A stretch of 64,000 nt of DNA, taken from positions 1 to 64,000 of the forward strand of contig JAUSND010000002.1 of the NCBI GenBank assembly GCA_030646295.1. Direction: 5' to 3'. The translations under genes were made by a program, and so were the position numbers. A model generated the notes under the pieces. That model saw only the letters and a program-made list of their open reading frames with translations. It made no database searches and was not told the DNA's origin. Below are positions 46,482 to 56,892 of this stretch, piece after piece; the first letter of the stretch is position 1, and every line of letters begins with the position of its first letter. This DNA is from Moraxellaceae bacterium. Lineage in GTDB: Bacteria > Pseudomonadota > Gammaproteobacteria > Pseudomonadales > Moraxellaceae.

Positions 46482-47494
46482 CCCTGGATGCCGTCATCGC
46501 CTGGTTCACGCCCGAGATCATTGCCAACCTGATTGCGGTCGGCAAGGCATTCGTCCTGCTCTTCGGGTGTGTGATCTGCGCGGCACTGCTCAGCTTCGTC
46601 GAGCGTCGCCTGCTGGCACTGTGGCAGGATCGCTACGGCCCCAACCGGGTGGGTCCTTTCGGCCTGCTGCAGTTGCCGGCCGACATGCTCAAGATGTTCT
46701 TCAAGGAAGACTGGACGCCACCGTTCGTTGACAAGGTGACGTTCTGGATTGCACCGGCGATTGCCATGAGCGCCCTGCTGATTGCCTTCCTCGTCGTGCC
46801 CATTACCCCGACCTGGGGTGTTGCCGACCTGAACATCGGCCTGCTGTTCTTCCTCGCAATGGCAGGCATCGGTGTGTACGCCGTGATGTTTGCCGGCTGG
46901 TCCAGCAACAACAAGTACGCCCTGCTCGGCGCGGTGCGCTCCACTGCCCAGACCCTTACCTATGAAGTGTTCATGGGTCTTGCCGTCATGGGTGTGGTGG
47001 TGCAGTCCGGCTCGTTCAACCTGCGCGAGATTGTTGATGCGCAGAAAGACCTCTGGTATGTGGTGCCGCAGTTCCTTGGCTTCATCACCTTTTCAATCGC
47101 CGGCGTGGCGGTAGCTCACCGCTCTCCCTTCGATTTGCCGGAAGCCGAATCGGAACTGGCCGCCGGCTATCACACCGAATATTCCGGCCTGAAGTGGGGC
47201 ATGTTCTTTGTGGGTGAATATGTCGGTGTTGTCGTGGTCTCCGCCATGATCGTCACGCTGTTCTTTGGTGGCTGGCACCCGCTGCCTTATCTCGAATTCA
47301 TTCCGCCGTTCTTCTGGTTCGCCGGCAAGACCGCATTCTTCATCATGATGTTCATCCTGATCCGTGCCGCGCTGCCGCGCCCGCGCTATGACCAGATGAT
47401 GGACGCCGGCTGGAAGTTCTGCCTGCCCGTCACCCTGCTCAATCTCTGGGTGACCGGTGCCGTAGTGCTCTGGCAAGCCGGCAGTGCAGGTTGA
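46478..47494 (+). CDS. nuoH: NADH-quinone oxidoreductase subunit H
   Basis: A 338-residue membrane subunit with eight helices that forms the quinone chamber with NuoB and Nuo[22 protein letters not shown] near the N-terminus (split motif, about 33-55) and [22 protein letters not shown] are diagnostic. Its start overlaps nuoG by four bases. Confidence 0.96.
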   Translation: MTLDAVIAWFTPEIIANLIAVGKAFVLLFGCVICAALLSFVERRLLALWQDRYGPNRVGPFGLLQLPADMLKMFFKEDWTPPFVDKVTFWIAPAIAMSALLIAFLVVPITPTWGVADLNIGLLFFLAMAGIGVYAVMFAGWSSNNKYALLGAVRSTAQTLTYEVFMGLAVMGVVVQSGSFNLREIVDAQKDLWYVVPQFLGFITFSIAGVAVAHRSPFDLPEAESELAAGYHTEYSGLKWGMFFVGEYVGVVVVSAMIVTLFFGGWHPLPYLEFIPPFFWFAGKTAFFIMMFILIRAALPRPRYDQMMDAGWKFCLPVTLLNLWVTGAVVLWQAGSAG

Positions 47495-47505
47495 GGACCA
47501 TGACC

Positions 47506-48054
47506 ATGTTCAGTCAGATCAAAGCCCTTGTTGTCGGGATCTACAGCCAGCTGCGCAGTATCGTGATGGTGTTTTCGCACGCCTTCCGCAAACGCGACAC
47601 GCTGATGTACCCGGAAGTACCGATTTATGTTCCGCCCCGTTATCGCGGCCGTATCGTGCTGACGCGTGACCCGGATGGTGAAGAGCGCTGCGTGGCCTGC
47701 AATCTCTGTGCAGTGGCATGCCCGGTAGGCTGCATTGCGCTGCAGAAAGCCGAACGTGAAGATGGCCGCTGGTATCCGGAATTTTTCCGCATCAATTTCT
47801 CGCGCTGCATTTTCTGCGGCATGTGCGAGGAAGCCTGCCCCACAACGGCAATCCAGCTCACCCCGGATTTCGAAATGGCAGAGTTCAATCGCCAGAACCT
47901 GGTGTACGAAAAGGAACACCTGCTGATTTCGGGCCCCGGCAAGTATCCGGATTACAACTTCTATCGCGTCTCGGGCATGGCCATCACTGGCAAACCCAAG
48001 GGTGCTGCCCAGAGTGAGGCAACCCCGGTGGACGTGAAGAGCCTGCTGCCTTAA
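47506..48054 (+). CDS. nuoI: NADH-quinone oxidoreductase subunit I
   Basis: A 182-residue ferredoxin-like subunit with two CxxCxxCxxxCP sets ([12 protein letters not shown] and [12 protein letters not shown]) for the [4Fe-4S] clusters N6a and N6b. Two ATG codons, 47500 and 47506, follow GAGGA at 47493-47497; only the second is at a usual spacing (8 nt), so 47506 is chosen. Confidence 0.94.
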   Translation: MFSQIKALVVGIYSQLRSIVMVFSHAFRKRDTLMYPEVPIYVPPRYRGRIVLTRDPDGEERCVACNLCAVACPVGCIALQKAEREDGRWYPEFFRINFSRCIFCGMCEEACPTTAIQLTPDFEMAEFNRQNLVYEKEHLLISGPGKYPDYNFYRVSGMAITGKPKGAAQSEATPVDVKSLLP

Positions 48055-48064
48055 GGAGACTGCC

Positions 48065-48565
48065 GTGTCATTCGCTTTCTACAGTGCAGCACTGGTGGCC
48101 ATACTGGCCACACTTGGCGTGATTGCCGGGAAAAACCCGGTGCATGCCCTGCTTAACCTGATCGTGTCACTGCTGGCCGTGGCCATGATTTTTTTCTACG
48201 TGGGCGCGCCATTTGCAGCCGTGCTGGAAATCATTGTGTACGCCGGCGCCATCATGGTGCTTTTCGTGTTTGTGGTGATGATGCTTAACCTTGGCAGCCA
48301 TACCGAAGCACAGGAGCGGAAATGGCTTTCACCATCGGTGTGGGTGATTCCGGGAGTGTTGTCACTGGTCCTGCTGGTGCAGTTGGGCAGTGCCCTGCTC
48401 GCCAATGATTCGGGTGCCCTGATCGCCACCTCCGTGATTACGCCCAAACAGGTTGGCATTGCCCTTTACGGACCGTACCTGCTGGCTGTGGAGCTGGCGT
48501 CCATGCTGCTGCTGGCGGCACTGGTCGCGGCCTATCATCTGGGCCGGCGTGACGAAAAGGAATAA
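48065..48565 (+). CDS. nuoJ: NADH-quinone oxidoreductase subunit J
   Basis: A 166-residue membrane subunit with five helices. FAAVLEIIVYAGAIMVLFVFVVMML in helix 3 (split) carries the pi-bulge Tyr typical of NuoJ. Start is GTG at 48065 after AAGGAGA. A 98-nt gap to nuoK interrupts the otherwise overlapping operon and holds a hairpin. Confidence 0.94.
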   Translation: MSFAFYSAALVAILATLGVIAGKNPVHALLNLIVSLLAVAMIFFYVGAPFAAVLEIIVYAGAIMVLFVFVVMMLNLGSHTEAQERKWLSPSVWVIPGVLSLVLLVQLGSALLANDSGALIATSVITPKQVGIALYGPYLLAVELASMLLLAALVAAYHLGRRDEKE

Positions 48566-48605
48566 ACCGGGCTGCCGATGGCACTCCGGAGATGTGATTT
48601 TCCGT

Positions 48606-48627
48606 TTTCTTTCCCGGGGGAAAGAAA
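48606..48627 (+). promoter_or_regulatory. Hairpin between nuoJ and nuoK
   Basis: TTTCTTTCCC at 48606-48615 pairs with GGGAAAGAAA at 48618-48627 around a 2-nt loop. No T run follows directly, but CAGTTTTTTC occurs at 48641-48650. It may be an RNA processing or stability site dividing the nuo transcript. Confidence 0.5.
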
Positions 48628-48663
48628 GCAAAACCAAATTCAGTTTTTTCGAGAGATGAAGCG

Positions 48664-48972
48664 ATGACGGGAATCCCGATGGAACACGGCCTGCTGGTGG
48701 CTGCCGTTCTTTTCACGCTGGGGCTCATTGGTGTGCTGGTACGGCGCAATTTGCTGTTCGTGCTCATGAGTCTTGAAGTGATGATGAATGCCACGGCACT
48801 GGCGTTTGTGGTGGCCGGCAGCCGCTGGCTGCAACCCGATGGCCAGATCATGTTCATCCTCATTCTCACGCTGGCGGCCGCTGAAGCCAGTGTGGGTCTG
48901 GCGATCGTCCTGCAACTGTACCGCCGCTTCCATAACCTGGATCTTGATGCGGCAAGCGAGATGCGCGGATGA
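48664..48972 (+). CDS. nuoK: NADH-quinone oxidoreductase subunit K
   Basis: A 102-residue membrane subunit with three helices, each of the length seen in the family. [20 protein letters not shown] carries the conserved membrane glutamate, and [20 protein letters not shown] the second one. GAGAGATGAAGCG precedes ATG 48664. The stop overlaps nuoL (ATGA). Confidence 0.95.
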   Translation: MTGIPMEHGLLVAAVLFTLGLIGVLVRRNLLFVLMSLEVMMNATALAFVVAGSRWLQPDGQIMFILILTLAAAEASVGLAIVLQLYRRFHNLDLDAASEMRG

Positions 48973-50819
48973 ATGCTCTCTATCTCACCATTCTGTTTCC
49001 CCTGCTGGGCTACCTCATTCTGGCCTTTTCGCGTGGACGCCTTTCTGAAAATGTCTCCGCTGCAGTCGGCGTAGGCTCGATCGGTCTGGCGGCGCTGACG
49101 GCATTGAATGCCGGCGCCGAATTCCTTGCCCAGGCACAACCGGCAGCCCCCTTCACCCAGCACCTGTGGACCTGGATGCAGGTCGACGGCTTTGCCCCGG
49201 CGTTCAGCCTGCATCTGGACGGCCTTTCGCTGACCCTGCTTGGCGTGGTCACAGGCGTGGGCTTCTTCATTCACCTGTTCGCGTCCTGGTACATGCGCGG
49301 TGAAGCCGGTTACCAGCGCTTCTTCTCGTACATGAACCTGTTTGTGGCCGCCATGCTTTGCCTGGTCCTCGGCGACAACCTGCTCATGATGTATCTGGGC
49401 TGGGAAGGCGTAGGTCTCTGCTCCTTTCTGCTGATCGGTTTCTATTACAAGAATCCGGCGAACGGCCTGGCCGCACGCAAGGCCTTCATTGTAACCCGTG
49501 TCGGTGACGTGTTTCTGGCCATTGGCCTGTTCATCCTCTATCGCGAGTTCGGCACGCTGCACATCCAGGACATCCTGACCCGTGCACCAGCGGTCTGGGC
49601 AGAAGGCTCCTACTGGGTGACCGCCGCAACCTTGCTGCTGCTTGGTGGTGCGGTCGGCAAATCGGCACAGTTGCCGTTGCAGACCTGGCTGGCCGACGCC
49701 ATGGCCGGTCCGACACCGGTATCCGCCCTCATCCACGCCGCCACCATGGTGACGGCCGGTGTCTACCTGATTGCACGTACCCACCCGCTGTTCCTGCTGG
49801 CGCCGGATGTGCTGCACCTGGTCGGCGTGATCGGTGCCACGACGCTTGTCCTGTCAGGGTTTGCTGCCCTGGTGCAGACCGACATCAAGCGCATCCTTGC
49901 CTACTCCACCATGAGCCAGATCGGTTACATGTTCCTTGCGCTGGGTGTGGGCGCTTGGCAAGCCTCCGTGTTTCACCTGATGACTCACGCCTTCTTCAAG
50001 GCCCTGCTGTTCCTGTCGGCCGGCTCGATCATCATCGCCCTGCACCATGAACAGAACATTTTCAGAATGGGTGGACTGCGCAAGTCCATGCCGCTGGTGT
50101 ATGCCTGCTTCCTGATTGGTGGTGCCGCACTGGCCGCCGTGCCGTTCATTGATGCCGGCTTCTACTCCAAGGACCGCATCCTCTGGGAAGCCTATGCCAC
50201 CGGCAATACCGACCTGTTTGCCGCGGGACTGCTGGGCGCCTTCCTGACCTCGCTGTACACCTTCCGCCTGATCTTCGTGGTTTTCCATGGCAAGGCGCAG
50301 ACCGAGGCCCATGCCGGTCATGGCATTGCCCATCACCTGCCGCTGCTGGTACTGATGCTGCTGTCCACCTTTGTGGGCGCCTGGATCACTCCGCCACTGG
50401 CCGGCGTGCTCCCGGAAACCGTTATCCCTGAAGCCATGGAAAGCAGTCATCACATGATTGAAATCATGGCGGCAGTGGTTGCCCTGTCCGGCATTGCACT
50501 GGCCGCCCTGCTGTTCCTTGGTGAACGCCGGTTTGTGACCGCGCTGGCCAACTCGGCCATCGGTCGTCCGGTCAGCAAGCTGTGGCTGAATGCCTGGGGC
50601 TTTGACTGGCTCTACGACCGCGTCTTCGTGCGTCCCTTCATGTTCCTGGTGAAGATCAACCACCGCGATCTCTCTGATCGTGCCGTGGGCGTGGTCACGG
50701 CCACGATGATGAAGGCACATGCTATTTCGAGCCAGACACAGACAGGTCGTCTGGGCTGGTACGCCGTTTCCATGGCTGGTGGTGCCGTTCTGGTACTTGC
50801 CGCCCTTGTTCTGATCTGA
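48969..50819 (+). CDS. nuoL: NADH-quinone oxidoreductase subunit L
   Basis: A 616-residue Mrp-type antiporter subunit with about 16 membrane segments and the long lateral helix at its C-terminal end. [21 protein letters not shown] and [35 protein letters not shown], in parts, are characteristic. It is the distal proton-pumping unit of complex I. Confidence 0.96.
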   Translation: MNALYLTILFPLLGYLILAFSRGRLSENVSAAVGVGSIGLAALTALNAGAEFLAQAQPAAPFTQHLWTWMQVDGFAPAFSLHLDGLSLTLLGVVTGVGFFIHLFASWYMRGEAGYQRFFSYMNLFVAAMLCLVLGDNLLMMYLGWEGVGLCSFLLIGFYYKNPANGLAARKAFIVTRVGDVFLAIGLFILYREFGTLHIQDILTRAPAVWAEGSYWVTAATLLLLGGAVGKSAQLPLQTWLADAMAGPTPVSALIHAATMVTAGVYLIARTHPLFLLAPDVLHLVGVIGATTLVLSGFAALVQTDIKRILAYSTMSQIGYMFLALGVGAWQASVFHLMTHAFFKALLFLSAGSIIIALHHEQNIFRMGGLRKSMPLVYACFLIGGAALAAVPFIDAGFYSKDRILWEAYATGNTDLFAAGLLGAFLTSLYTFRLIFVVFHGKAQTEAHAGHGIAHHLPLLVLMLLSTFVGAWITPPLAGVLPETVIPEAMESSHHMIEIMAAVVALSGIALAALLFLGERRFVTALANSAIGRPVSKLWLNAWGFDWLYDRVFVRPFMFLVKINHRDLSDRAVGVVTATMMKAHAISSQTQTGRLGWYAVSMAGGAVLVLAALVLI

Positions 50820-50829
50820 AGGTAACGAC

Positions 50830-52395
50830 ATGTCGTCTGAAGCGTTGCTGCCTCTGCTTATTCTCATTCCCTTCGTGGGCGGCCTGCTGTCATGGCTGGG
50901 TGAGCGTGTGGGTACACATGTCCCGCGCTGGATCGCCCTGTTCACCATGACGCTGCTCTTTGCCCTCTCCCTGAAACTCTGGCTTGGTCATGACTTCCGC
51001 CTGGATACACTGGGTGCCGATGGCGCGCCCACGTGGACACTGGAGTTCGAGCGTGCCTGGATCGAACGACTGGGCATCAGCTTCCATCTGGCACTGGATG
51101 GCCTGTCCGTCCTGATGCTGCTGCTCACCGGCGGTCTTGGTCTGGCAGCGGTCATCTGCTCCTGGCGTGAAATTGATCGTCATGTCGGCTTTTTCTACCT
51201 GAACCTGCTGTGGAATCTTGCCGGTGTGATCGGTGTGTTCCTTGCCATCGACATGTTCCTGTTCTTCTTCTTCTGGGAAATGATGCTGGTGCCGATGTAT
51301 TTCCTGATCGCGCTCTGGGGTCACAATGCACCGGATGGCAAGGGCCGCATCTACGCCGCCAACAAGTTCTTCATTTTCACGCAAGCCTCGGGCCTGATCC
51401 TGCTGCTGGCCATTCTCGGCATGGTGTTCGTCAACTACGACGCCACCGGCGTGCTGACGTTCAGCTACGAAGCCCTGCTGAACACACCGATGGCACCCGT
51501 GGTTGAAATGACCCTGATGCTGGGCTTTTTCATCGCCTTTGCCGTGAAGATGCCGGTGGTTCCCGTGCATTCCTGGTTGCCGGATGCCCATGCGCAGGCC
51601 CCCACTGCCGGTTCGGTTGATCTGGCCGGGGTACTGCTGAAAACGGCAGGCTATGGTCTGCTGCGTTTTGGTGTGCCGCTGTTTCCGAATGCGGCGGTCG
51701 AGTTTGCACCGGTTGCGATGTGGCTGGGCGTGATCGGCATTTTCTACGGTGCCGTGCTGGCCTGCGCACAGACCGACATCAAGCGCCTGATTGCCTACAC
51801 CTCCATTTCGCACATGGGCTTTGTGCTGATCGGCATCTATGCCGGCAATGCCATGGCGCTGCAGGGCGTGGTTATCCAGATGCTGGCCCACGGCCTGTCT
51901 GCCGGTGCCCTGTTCATTCTCTGCGGTGAAATTTACGAACGCCTGCACACCCGTGACCTGCGTGAAATGGGTGGCCTGTGGAGCCGTCTGCGCTATCTGC
52001 CGCCAATTGCCCTGTTCTTCACTGCCGCATCGCTGGGCATGCCGGGTCTGGGCAACTTCGTTGGTGAATTCCTGATCCTGATGGGCACCTACAAGATTGC
52101 GCCGGTCGTCACGATTGTCGCCACCGGCGGCCTGATCCTGGCAGCGGTGTATTCCCTGCTGATGATGCAGAAGGCGTTTTACGGTGAGGGCAAGGTCAGC
52201 ACGCCGCTGGAAGACCTCAGTGGCCGTGAAATCTCGCTGATGATGTCGCTGGTCGTGCTGCTGGTGTTACTGGGCGTATACCCTCAGCCGATTCTGGATA
52301 CATCGGCTGCTGCCATGGGACTGGTGGAGCAGGCATTCAATCCGCCTGCAATCACGCTTCCTGCTGTCGTCGTTCCGCCTGTTACCGGTCTTTGA
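50830..52395 (+). CDS. nuoM: NADH-quinone oxidoreductase subunit M
   Basis: A 521-residue Mrp-type antiporter subunit with about 14 membrane segments. FFFWEMMLVPMYFLIALWG carries the conserved membrane glutamate, and VKMPVVPVHSWLPDAHAQAP and RLIAYTSISHMGFV are typical. It begins 10 nt after nuoL with AAGGTAACGAC as ribosome-binding site. Confidence 0.96.
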   Translation: MSSEALLPLLILIPFVGGLLSWLGERVGTHVPRWIALFTMTLLFALSLKLWLGHDFRLDTLGADGAPTWTLEFERAWIERLGISFHLALDGLSVLMLLLTGGLGLAAVICSWREIDRHVGFFYLNLLWNLAGVIGVFLAIDMFLFFFFWEMMLVPMYFLIALWGHNAPDGKGRIYAANKFFIFTQASGLILLLAILGMVFVNYDATGVLTFSYEALLNTPMAPVVEMTLMLGFFIAFAVKMPVVPVHSWLPDAHAQAPTAGSVDLAGVLLKTAGYGLLRFGVPLFPNAAVEFAPVAMWLGVIGIFYGAVLACAQTDIKRLIAYTSISHMGFVLIGIYAGNAMALQGVVIQMLAHGLSAGALFILCGEIYERLHTRDLREMGGLWSRLRYLPPIALFFTAASLGMPGLGNFVGEFLILMGTYKIAPVVTIVATGGLILAAVYSLLMMQKAFYGEGKVSTPLEDLSGREISLMMSLVVLLVLLGVYPQPILDTSAAAMGLVEQAFNPPAITLPAVVVPPVTGL

Positions 52396-52408
52396 GGGAA
52401 ATCGCGCC

Positions 52409-53857
52409 ATGACGTTCACGACCTCGCAATTTCTTGCCCTCTCGCCGCTACTGGTGGCCAGTGCCTCCGTGGTGATGGTCATGCTGGGCGTTGCCTGGCA
52501 CCGCCATCACACCCTGACCGCCGCCCTGACAGCTATCGGTCTCAATGCTGCCCTGCTGGCCACCCTGTATGTCACCTCGCTGGTGCCACAGGAAGTCACC
52601 CCCCTGCTGGTGGTTGATGGCTACAGCCTGTTCTATACCGCGCTGGCACTGATCGGCGCGCTGGGTTCGGCCACACTGGCCCATGCCTATCTGGAACAGC
52701 ACAAGGGCAATCTCGACGAGTTCTATCTGCTGCTCGGCATTTCCGTGGTCGGTGCGATTGTGCTCGCCTCCAGCCGCCATTTTGCCTCGCTCTTTATCGG
52801 TCTCGAACTGCTGTCGGTGCCGGTCTATGCCATGGTGGCCTACACCTTCCGCCAGGAACGTTCGCTGGAAGCCGGCATCAAGTACATGGTGCTCTCGGCG
52901 GTTGCGTCCGCCTTCCTGCTGTTTGGCATGGCCCTGTTGTATGCCGCGTCCGGCACGCTGAGCTTTGCCGGTCTGGCGCCGTTGTTCGAGCTCTCGCTGC
53001 TGTCACAGCCGCTGGTGGTCATCGGCTTTGGCATGATGCTGGTCGGCCTTGCCTTCAAGCTGTCGATCGCCCCGTTCCACCTGTGGACACCCGATGTTTA
53101 CGAGGGTGCACCGGCTCCGGTGGCAACATATCTGGCCACGTCCAGCAAGATTGCCGTCCTTGCCGTTCTGATGCGCTTCCTGCACGACACCAATGCACTG
53201 CAGCAGCCGAGTGTGGTGATGACAGTGGCCATACTCGCCGCTGCCTCCATCCTGTTCGGTAACGTGCTGGCCCTGCGCCAGAACAACATCAAGCGTCTGC
53301 TCGGTTACTCCTCCATCGCACACTTCGGTTATGTGCTGGTTGCCGTGGTCGCCGGCAATGCCCTGACGGATGAAGCCATCGCGCTGTATCTGGCGGCTTA
53401 TCTGGTCACCACCATCAGTGCCTTTGGTGTGGTGAGCCTGAAGTCCTCCCCCTTCAAGAGCGCCGATGCCGACCAGTTGCACTCCTTCCGCGGCATGTTC
53501 TGGCGTCGCCCTTACCTGACTGCGGTCATGACCGTCAGCATGCTGTCGCTGGCCGGCATTCCGCTGACCGCCGGCTTCATCGGCAAATTCATGGTCATTG
53601 CTGCGGGTGTGCGCGCCGAGCTGTGGTGGCTGCTGGCCATTCTGGTCCTGGGCAGCGCCATGGGCCTGTATTACTACCTGCGCGTGATGGTGACGCTGTT
53701 TCTGGTGGAGCCCGGCATGCGCCGCAAGGAAGCGCCAGTGGGCTGGGAGCATCAGGCCGGCGGTCTGATGGTGCTCGGTTCCATGGCCCTCATGCTGCTG
53801 CTTGGTGTCTATCCGCAACCACTGCTGGACATCATCCAGAAGGCTGTATTGCCGTGA
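52409..53857 (+). CDS. nuoN: NADH-quinone oxidoreductase subunit N
   Basis: A 482-residue Mrp-type antiporter subunit with about 14 membrane segments. LFIGLELLSVPVYAMVAY contains the conserved membrane glutamate, and FKLSIAPFHLWTPDVYEGAP and RLLGYSSIAHFGY follow. It completes the complex I set, so all subunits of the 13-gene (CD-fused) operon are present and intact. Confidence 0.96.
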   Translation: MTFTTSQFLALSPLLVASASVVMVMLGVAWHRHHTLTAALTAIGLNAALLATLYVTSLVPQEVTPLLVVDGYSLFYTALALIGALGSATLAHAYLEQHKGNLDEFYLLLGISVVGAIVLASSRHFASLFIGLELLSVPVYAMVAYTFRQERSLEAGIKYMVLSAVASAFLLFGMALLYAASGTLSFAGLAPLFELSLLSQPLVVIGFGMMLVGLAFKLSIAPFHLWTPDVYEGAPAPVATYLATSSKIAVLAVLMRFLHDTNALQQPSVVMTVAILAAASILFGNVLALRQNNIKRLLGYSSIAHFGYVLVAVVAGNALTDEAIALYLAAYLVTTISAFGVVSLKSSPFKSADADQLHSFRGMFWRRPYLTAVMTVSMLSLAGIPLTAGFIGKFMVIAAGVRAELWWLLAILVLGSAMGLYYYLRVMVTLFLVEPGMRRKEAPVGWEHQAGGLMVLGSMALMLLLGVYPQPLLDIIQKAVLP

Positions 53858-53864
53858 TTGTCAC

Positions 53865-55247
53865 GTGCCGGTAAATACCCCTGTAGTACGCGAAGGCCGG
53901 GCATTGCTCGGCCTTCTTGCTCCTATCCTTGTCAGCCAGCTGTCACAGGCAGGCTTCGGCTTTATCGATACCGTGATGGCAGGACAGGTATCACCACTGG
54001 ATCTGGCCGCCGTCTCGCTCGGTGCCAGTATCTGGCTGCCCGTGGTGCTGCTGGTGAGCGGCATCCTGATGGCCACTACCCCGCTGGTGGCCTCGGCGCG
54101 CGGCGCCGGCCGGCCCGAAAGCATTCCGGAAACCGTGCATCAGGCCCTGTGGCTGTCACTGTTGCTGAGCGCGCTCGGCATCCTGCTGCTGCACAATGTC
54201 TCGCCGGTGTTTGACTGGCTGGATACACCCGCGCGCCTGCAGACCATGACATACCAGTACCTGAATGCAATTGCGCTCGGCCTGCCTGCGGCCGCGATTT
54301 TTGCGGTGCTGCGCAACTATTGCGAAGGCATGGGCCACCCCATGCCGGTGACAGTGATCAGCGTGCTCGGCCTGTTGTTCAATATTCCGGCCAACTACGT
54401 CTTCATTCACGGTGGTTTCGGCATTCCGGCCATGGGTGGCGTGGGCTGTGGCTGGGCATCGGCACTGGTGCTATGGCTGATGACAGTCATGCTGGCCATT
54501 TATGTTCTCGCGGCCCCCGCCTTTGCCCGCGTGCGATTGTTGGGTCATCGCAGTCGCCCCGAACTGCAGCGGCTTCGTGAGTTTCTCGCTCTGGGACTAC
54601 CGATCGGCATTGCGATATTTTTCGAAGTCAGCGTGTTTTGTGTCGTGGCCATCCTGATCAGTCCGCTGGGAGAGCTGCAGGTGGCCGGGCACCAGATTGC
54701 ACTGTCGGTCACCTCGATCCTGTTCATGATTCCGCTCAGTCTGGCGTTCTGCATGACCATTCGTATCGGTCACGCTTACGGGGCGCAGGATCTGGACGCC
54801 ATCCTGCTCACGCGCAGGACCGGTCTACTCATGATGACGGCGTTTGCCTGTGTGTCTGCGACCTTCATTGTGCTGACACGGCACCAGCTCACCGCGCTCT
54901 ATACCAATGATGTTGCCGTGCAGGCACTGGCCGCCGATCTTTTGCTGTTTGCCGCTGCTTATCAGGTGGTGGATGCATTGCAGGTGGGGGCAGCAGGCAG
55001 CCTGCGAGGCCTGCAGGACACACATGGCCCGATGGTGCTGACCATGGTGGCGTACTGGGTGGTGGCGATGCCACTGGGCTATACGCTGGGCCTGACCCTG
55101 CTGATGGGAAACCGCTACGGGCCTTACGGCTTCTGGGCGGGTCTGGTGGCAGGACTGGCGGTGGCGGCGGTGCTGCTTAACTGGCGGTTGGGCAGGCAAG
55201 TGCTGCAATTGCAGACGCAGGGATTTCCGCAAGACAAAAACGGCTGA
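53865..55247 (+). CDS. MATE-family multidrug/sodium antiporter (NorM-like)
   Basis: A 460-residue inner-membrane exporter with 12 membrane segments. LAPILVSQLSQAGFGFIDTVMAGQ (in parts), AAVSLGASIW and EGMGHPMPVTV are typical of NorM-type MATE proteins, which expel cationic drugs in exchange for Na+ or H+. GTG at 53865 (MPVNTPVVREG) is the best start. It is only 7 nt after nuoN, so it may ride on the nuo transcript. It converges with the TusA-like gene. Confidence 0.88.
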   Translation: MPVNTPVVREGRALLGLLAPILVSQLSQAGFGFIDTVMAGQVSPLDLAAVSLGASIWLPVVLLVSGILMATTPLVASARGAGRPESIPETVHQALWLSLLLSALGILLLHNVSPVFDWLDTPARLQTMTYQYLNAIALGLPAAAIFAVLRNYCEGMGHPMPVTVISVLGLLFNIPANYVFIHGGFGIPAMGGVGCGWASALVLWLMTVMLAIYVLAAPAFARVRLLGHRSRPELQRLREFLALGLPIGIAIFFEVSVFCVVAILISPLGELQVAGHQIALSVTSILFMIPLSLAFCMTIRIGHAYGAQDLDAILLTRRTGLLMMTAFACVSATFIVLTRHQLTALYTNDVAVQALAADLLLFAAAYQVVDALQVGAAGSLRGLQDTHGPMVLTMVAYWVVAMPLGYTLGLTLLMGNRYGPYGFWAGLVAGLAVAAVLLNWRLGRQVLQLQTQGFPQDKNG

Positions 55248-55270
55248 CGCAACGTCTCGACCCTGCGTCG

Positions 55271-55513
55271 TCAACCACCCTTGCGGATGCAATAACGGTA
55301 TTCGCTACCGTCATCGATGACTTCCTGTGACACCAGTTCATGGCCGAGAAAACGGCAGAACTTGGGAATGTCGCGGGTGGTCGACGGATCGGTGGCCAGC
55401 ACCTCCAGCAACTCCCCCGGCTGCATGTCACGCACCTTGTTGTGCAGCATCATGACGGGTTCCGGGCAGAACAGGCCGCGGGCATCGAGATGGTATTGGG
55501 CAGACTCGGTCAT
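55271..55513 (-). CDS. tusA: TusA-like sulfur-carrier protein
   Basis: An 80-residue protein of the TusA/SirA/YedF family. [12 protein letters not shown] contains the CPxP motif whose cysteine (residue 16) carries persulfide sulfur. TusA itself passes sulfur for 2-thiouridine in tRNA and for molybdopterin. No sulfur-relay genes are adjacent, so the exact subtype is not certain. Confidence 0.87.
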   Translation of the reverse strand: MTESAQYHLDARGLFCPEPVMMLHNKVRDMQPGELLEVLATDPSTTRDIPKFCRFLGHELVSQEVIDDGSEYRYCIRKGG

Positions 55514-55533
55514 GACAGCAAAAGAGGTGGTGT

Positions 55534-56808
55534 TCAGGAGATTCTATTGTCCCCTGAAACCCTGTCGTCGACCAGCCATGACAGACGCCGGCAATAAATT
55601 GCCGCAGGCCAGAGCAGTACCAGCGCCAGTGCACCAGACACCAGAAAATAACCGGTATAGCCCAGGGCTTGCGCCACAAATCCGGCCGCCAGATAAAAGC
55701 TCCCGCCAAAAATGGCCAGGATGCTCACCTGCACGGTGAAGTCGGCACCGGCATGATCCGGCCGCGACAGGTCCATCACCGCCGTCAGCAAGGCCGCCAT
55801 GGCCATGCCACTGACAAAATGCTCCAGCGCATTGATGGCATAAATCATCGGCAGACTGACGGCTGCTCCTGCATCATGCTGCCAGGACAACCATGCATAG
55901 GCAGCTACACCCAGCGCCTGCAGGGCACCAAAGCCGATGATGGCGTAATAACGCCCGATCACTGCCGTCAGCCAGCCGCCCAGCAAGGCACCCGTCAGGG
56001 CCGCCACCGAGCCCACCATGCTCACCATCAGGCCGATCTGTTTCAGGTCCAGCCCCATGTCGACCAGCATCGGCTTCACCATGGCGGAGCCCAGCGACTC
56101 CCCGGCCTTGTAGGTCACCAGCACTACCAGCCAGCCCACCAGTCCGGGCCGGTCAAAGAAGCTGGTGTAAATCTTCCAGTATGGCAACCGTGCATGGCGT
56201 GATACTTCCGCTGCCGGTTCACGAAACCGCCATACCGGCAGCGTGAGCACACACAGCAGAAACGCCATCAGAATGAACGACCAGCGCCAGTCCCAGCTGC
56301 CGATCAGGTACAGCAGCAAGCCTCCACCAATAATCAGGCCCAGACGATAGCCCGCCACTTGCACGCCGTTGCCAAGACCCCGCTCGTGAAAATCCAGCGT
56401 ACGCACGGCAAGGCCATCGGTCGCAATGTCCTGCGTGGCCGCAAACAGGTTGACCAGAAACATGAGCACAAAGAATTCGCTGACCCCCTGTGTGGTGGCC
56501 AGACGATAAGGATCAAAAAATGCCATCAGCAACAGCATGGCAATACCGAGCAACTGCATCGGCAATATCCACGACCGGCGCTGTCCCCAGCGTGCAGAGA
56601 AATGCGACTCCACCCAGGGTGCCCAGAGAAACTTCAGCGCCCACGGCATGGCCAGCAACCCGCTCAGGCCAATGACCGTCAGTGGTACGTCATAGCGACG
56701 CAAGATGGCCGGCAACGCCTGGCTGAAAACGCCCGTCGGCAGGCCCTGACAGACATACAGTGTCAGCAGCAAACCAAGGCGGGAATACAGCGAGGCGGAA
56801 GCAGGCAT
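55534..56808 (-). CDS. AmpG-like MFS permease (muropeptide transporter family)
   Basis: A 424-residue transporter with 12 membrane segments. [19 protein letters not shown] near residue 18 and [15 protein letters not shown] near residue 127 are typical of AmpG and the related PAT family. AmpG imports anhydromuropeptides for cell-wall recycling; relatives carry other compounds. It is shorter than E. coli AmpG, which has two additional segments. The gene ends 20 nt before the tusA start on the same strand. Confidence 0.8.
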   Translation of the reverse strand: MPASASLYSRLGLLLTLYVCQGLPTGVFSQALPAILRRYDVPLTVIGLSGLLAMPWALKFLWAPWVESHFSARWGQRRSWILPMQLLGIAMLLLMAFFDPYRLATTQGVSEFFVLMFLVNLFAATQDIATDGLAVRTLDFHERGLGNGVQVAGYRLGLIIGGGLLLYLIGSWDWRWSFILMAFLLCVLTLPVWRFREPAAEVSRHARLPYWKIYTSFFDRPGLVGWLVVLVTYKAGESLGSAMVKPMLVDMGLDLKQIGLMVSMVGSVAALTGALLGGWLTAVIGRYYAIIGFGALQALGVAAYAWLSWQHDAGAAVSLPMIYAINALEHFVSGMAMAALLTAVMDLSRPDHAGADFTVQVSILAIFGGSFYLAAGFVAQALGYTGYFLVSGALALVLLWPAAIYCRRLSWLVDDRVSGDNRIS

Positions 56809-56892
56809 GATGCATCAGGAAAGGAGGAGTGAAGGACGAGCCTTGCACAGGCGAAGGAGCAAGGCAAACGACAGATCAGTGACAGAAAACGA

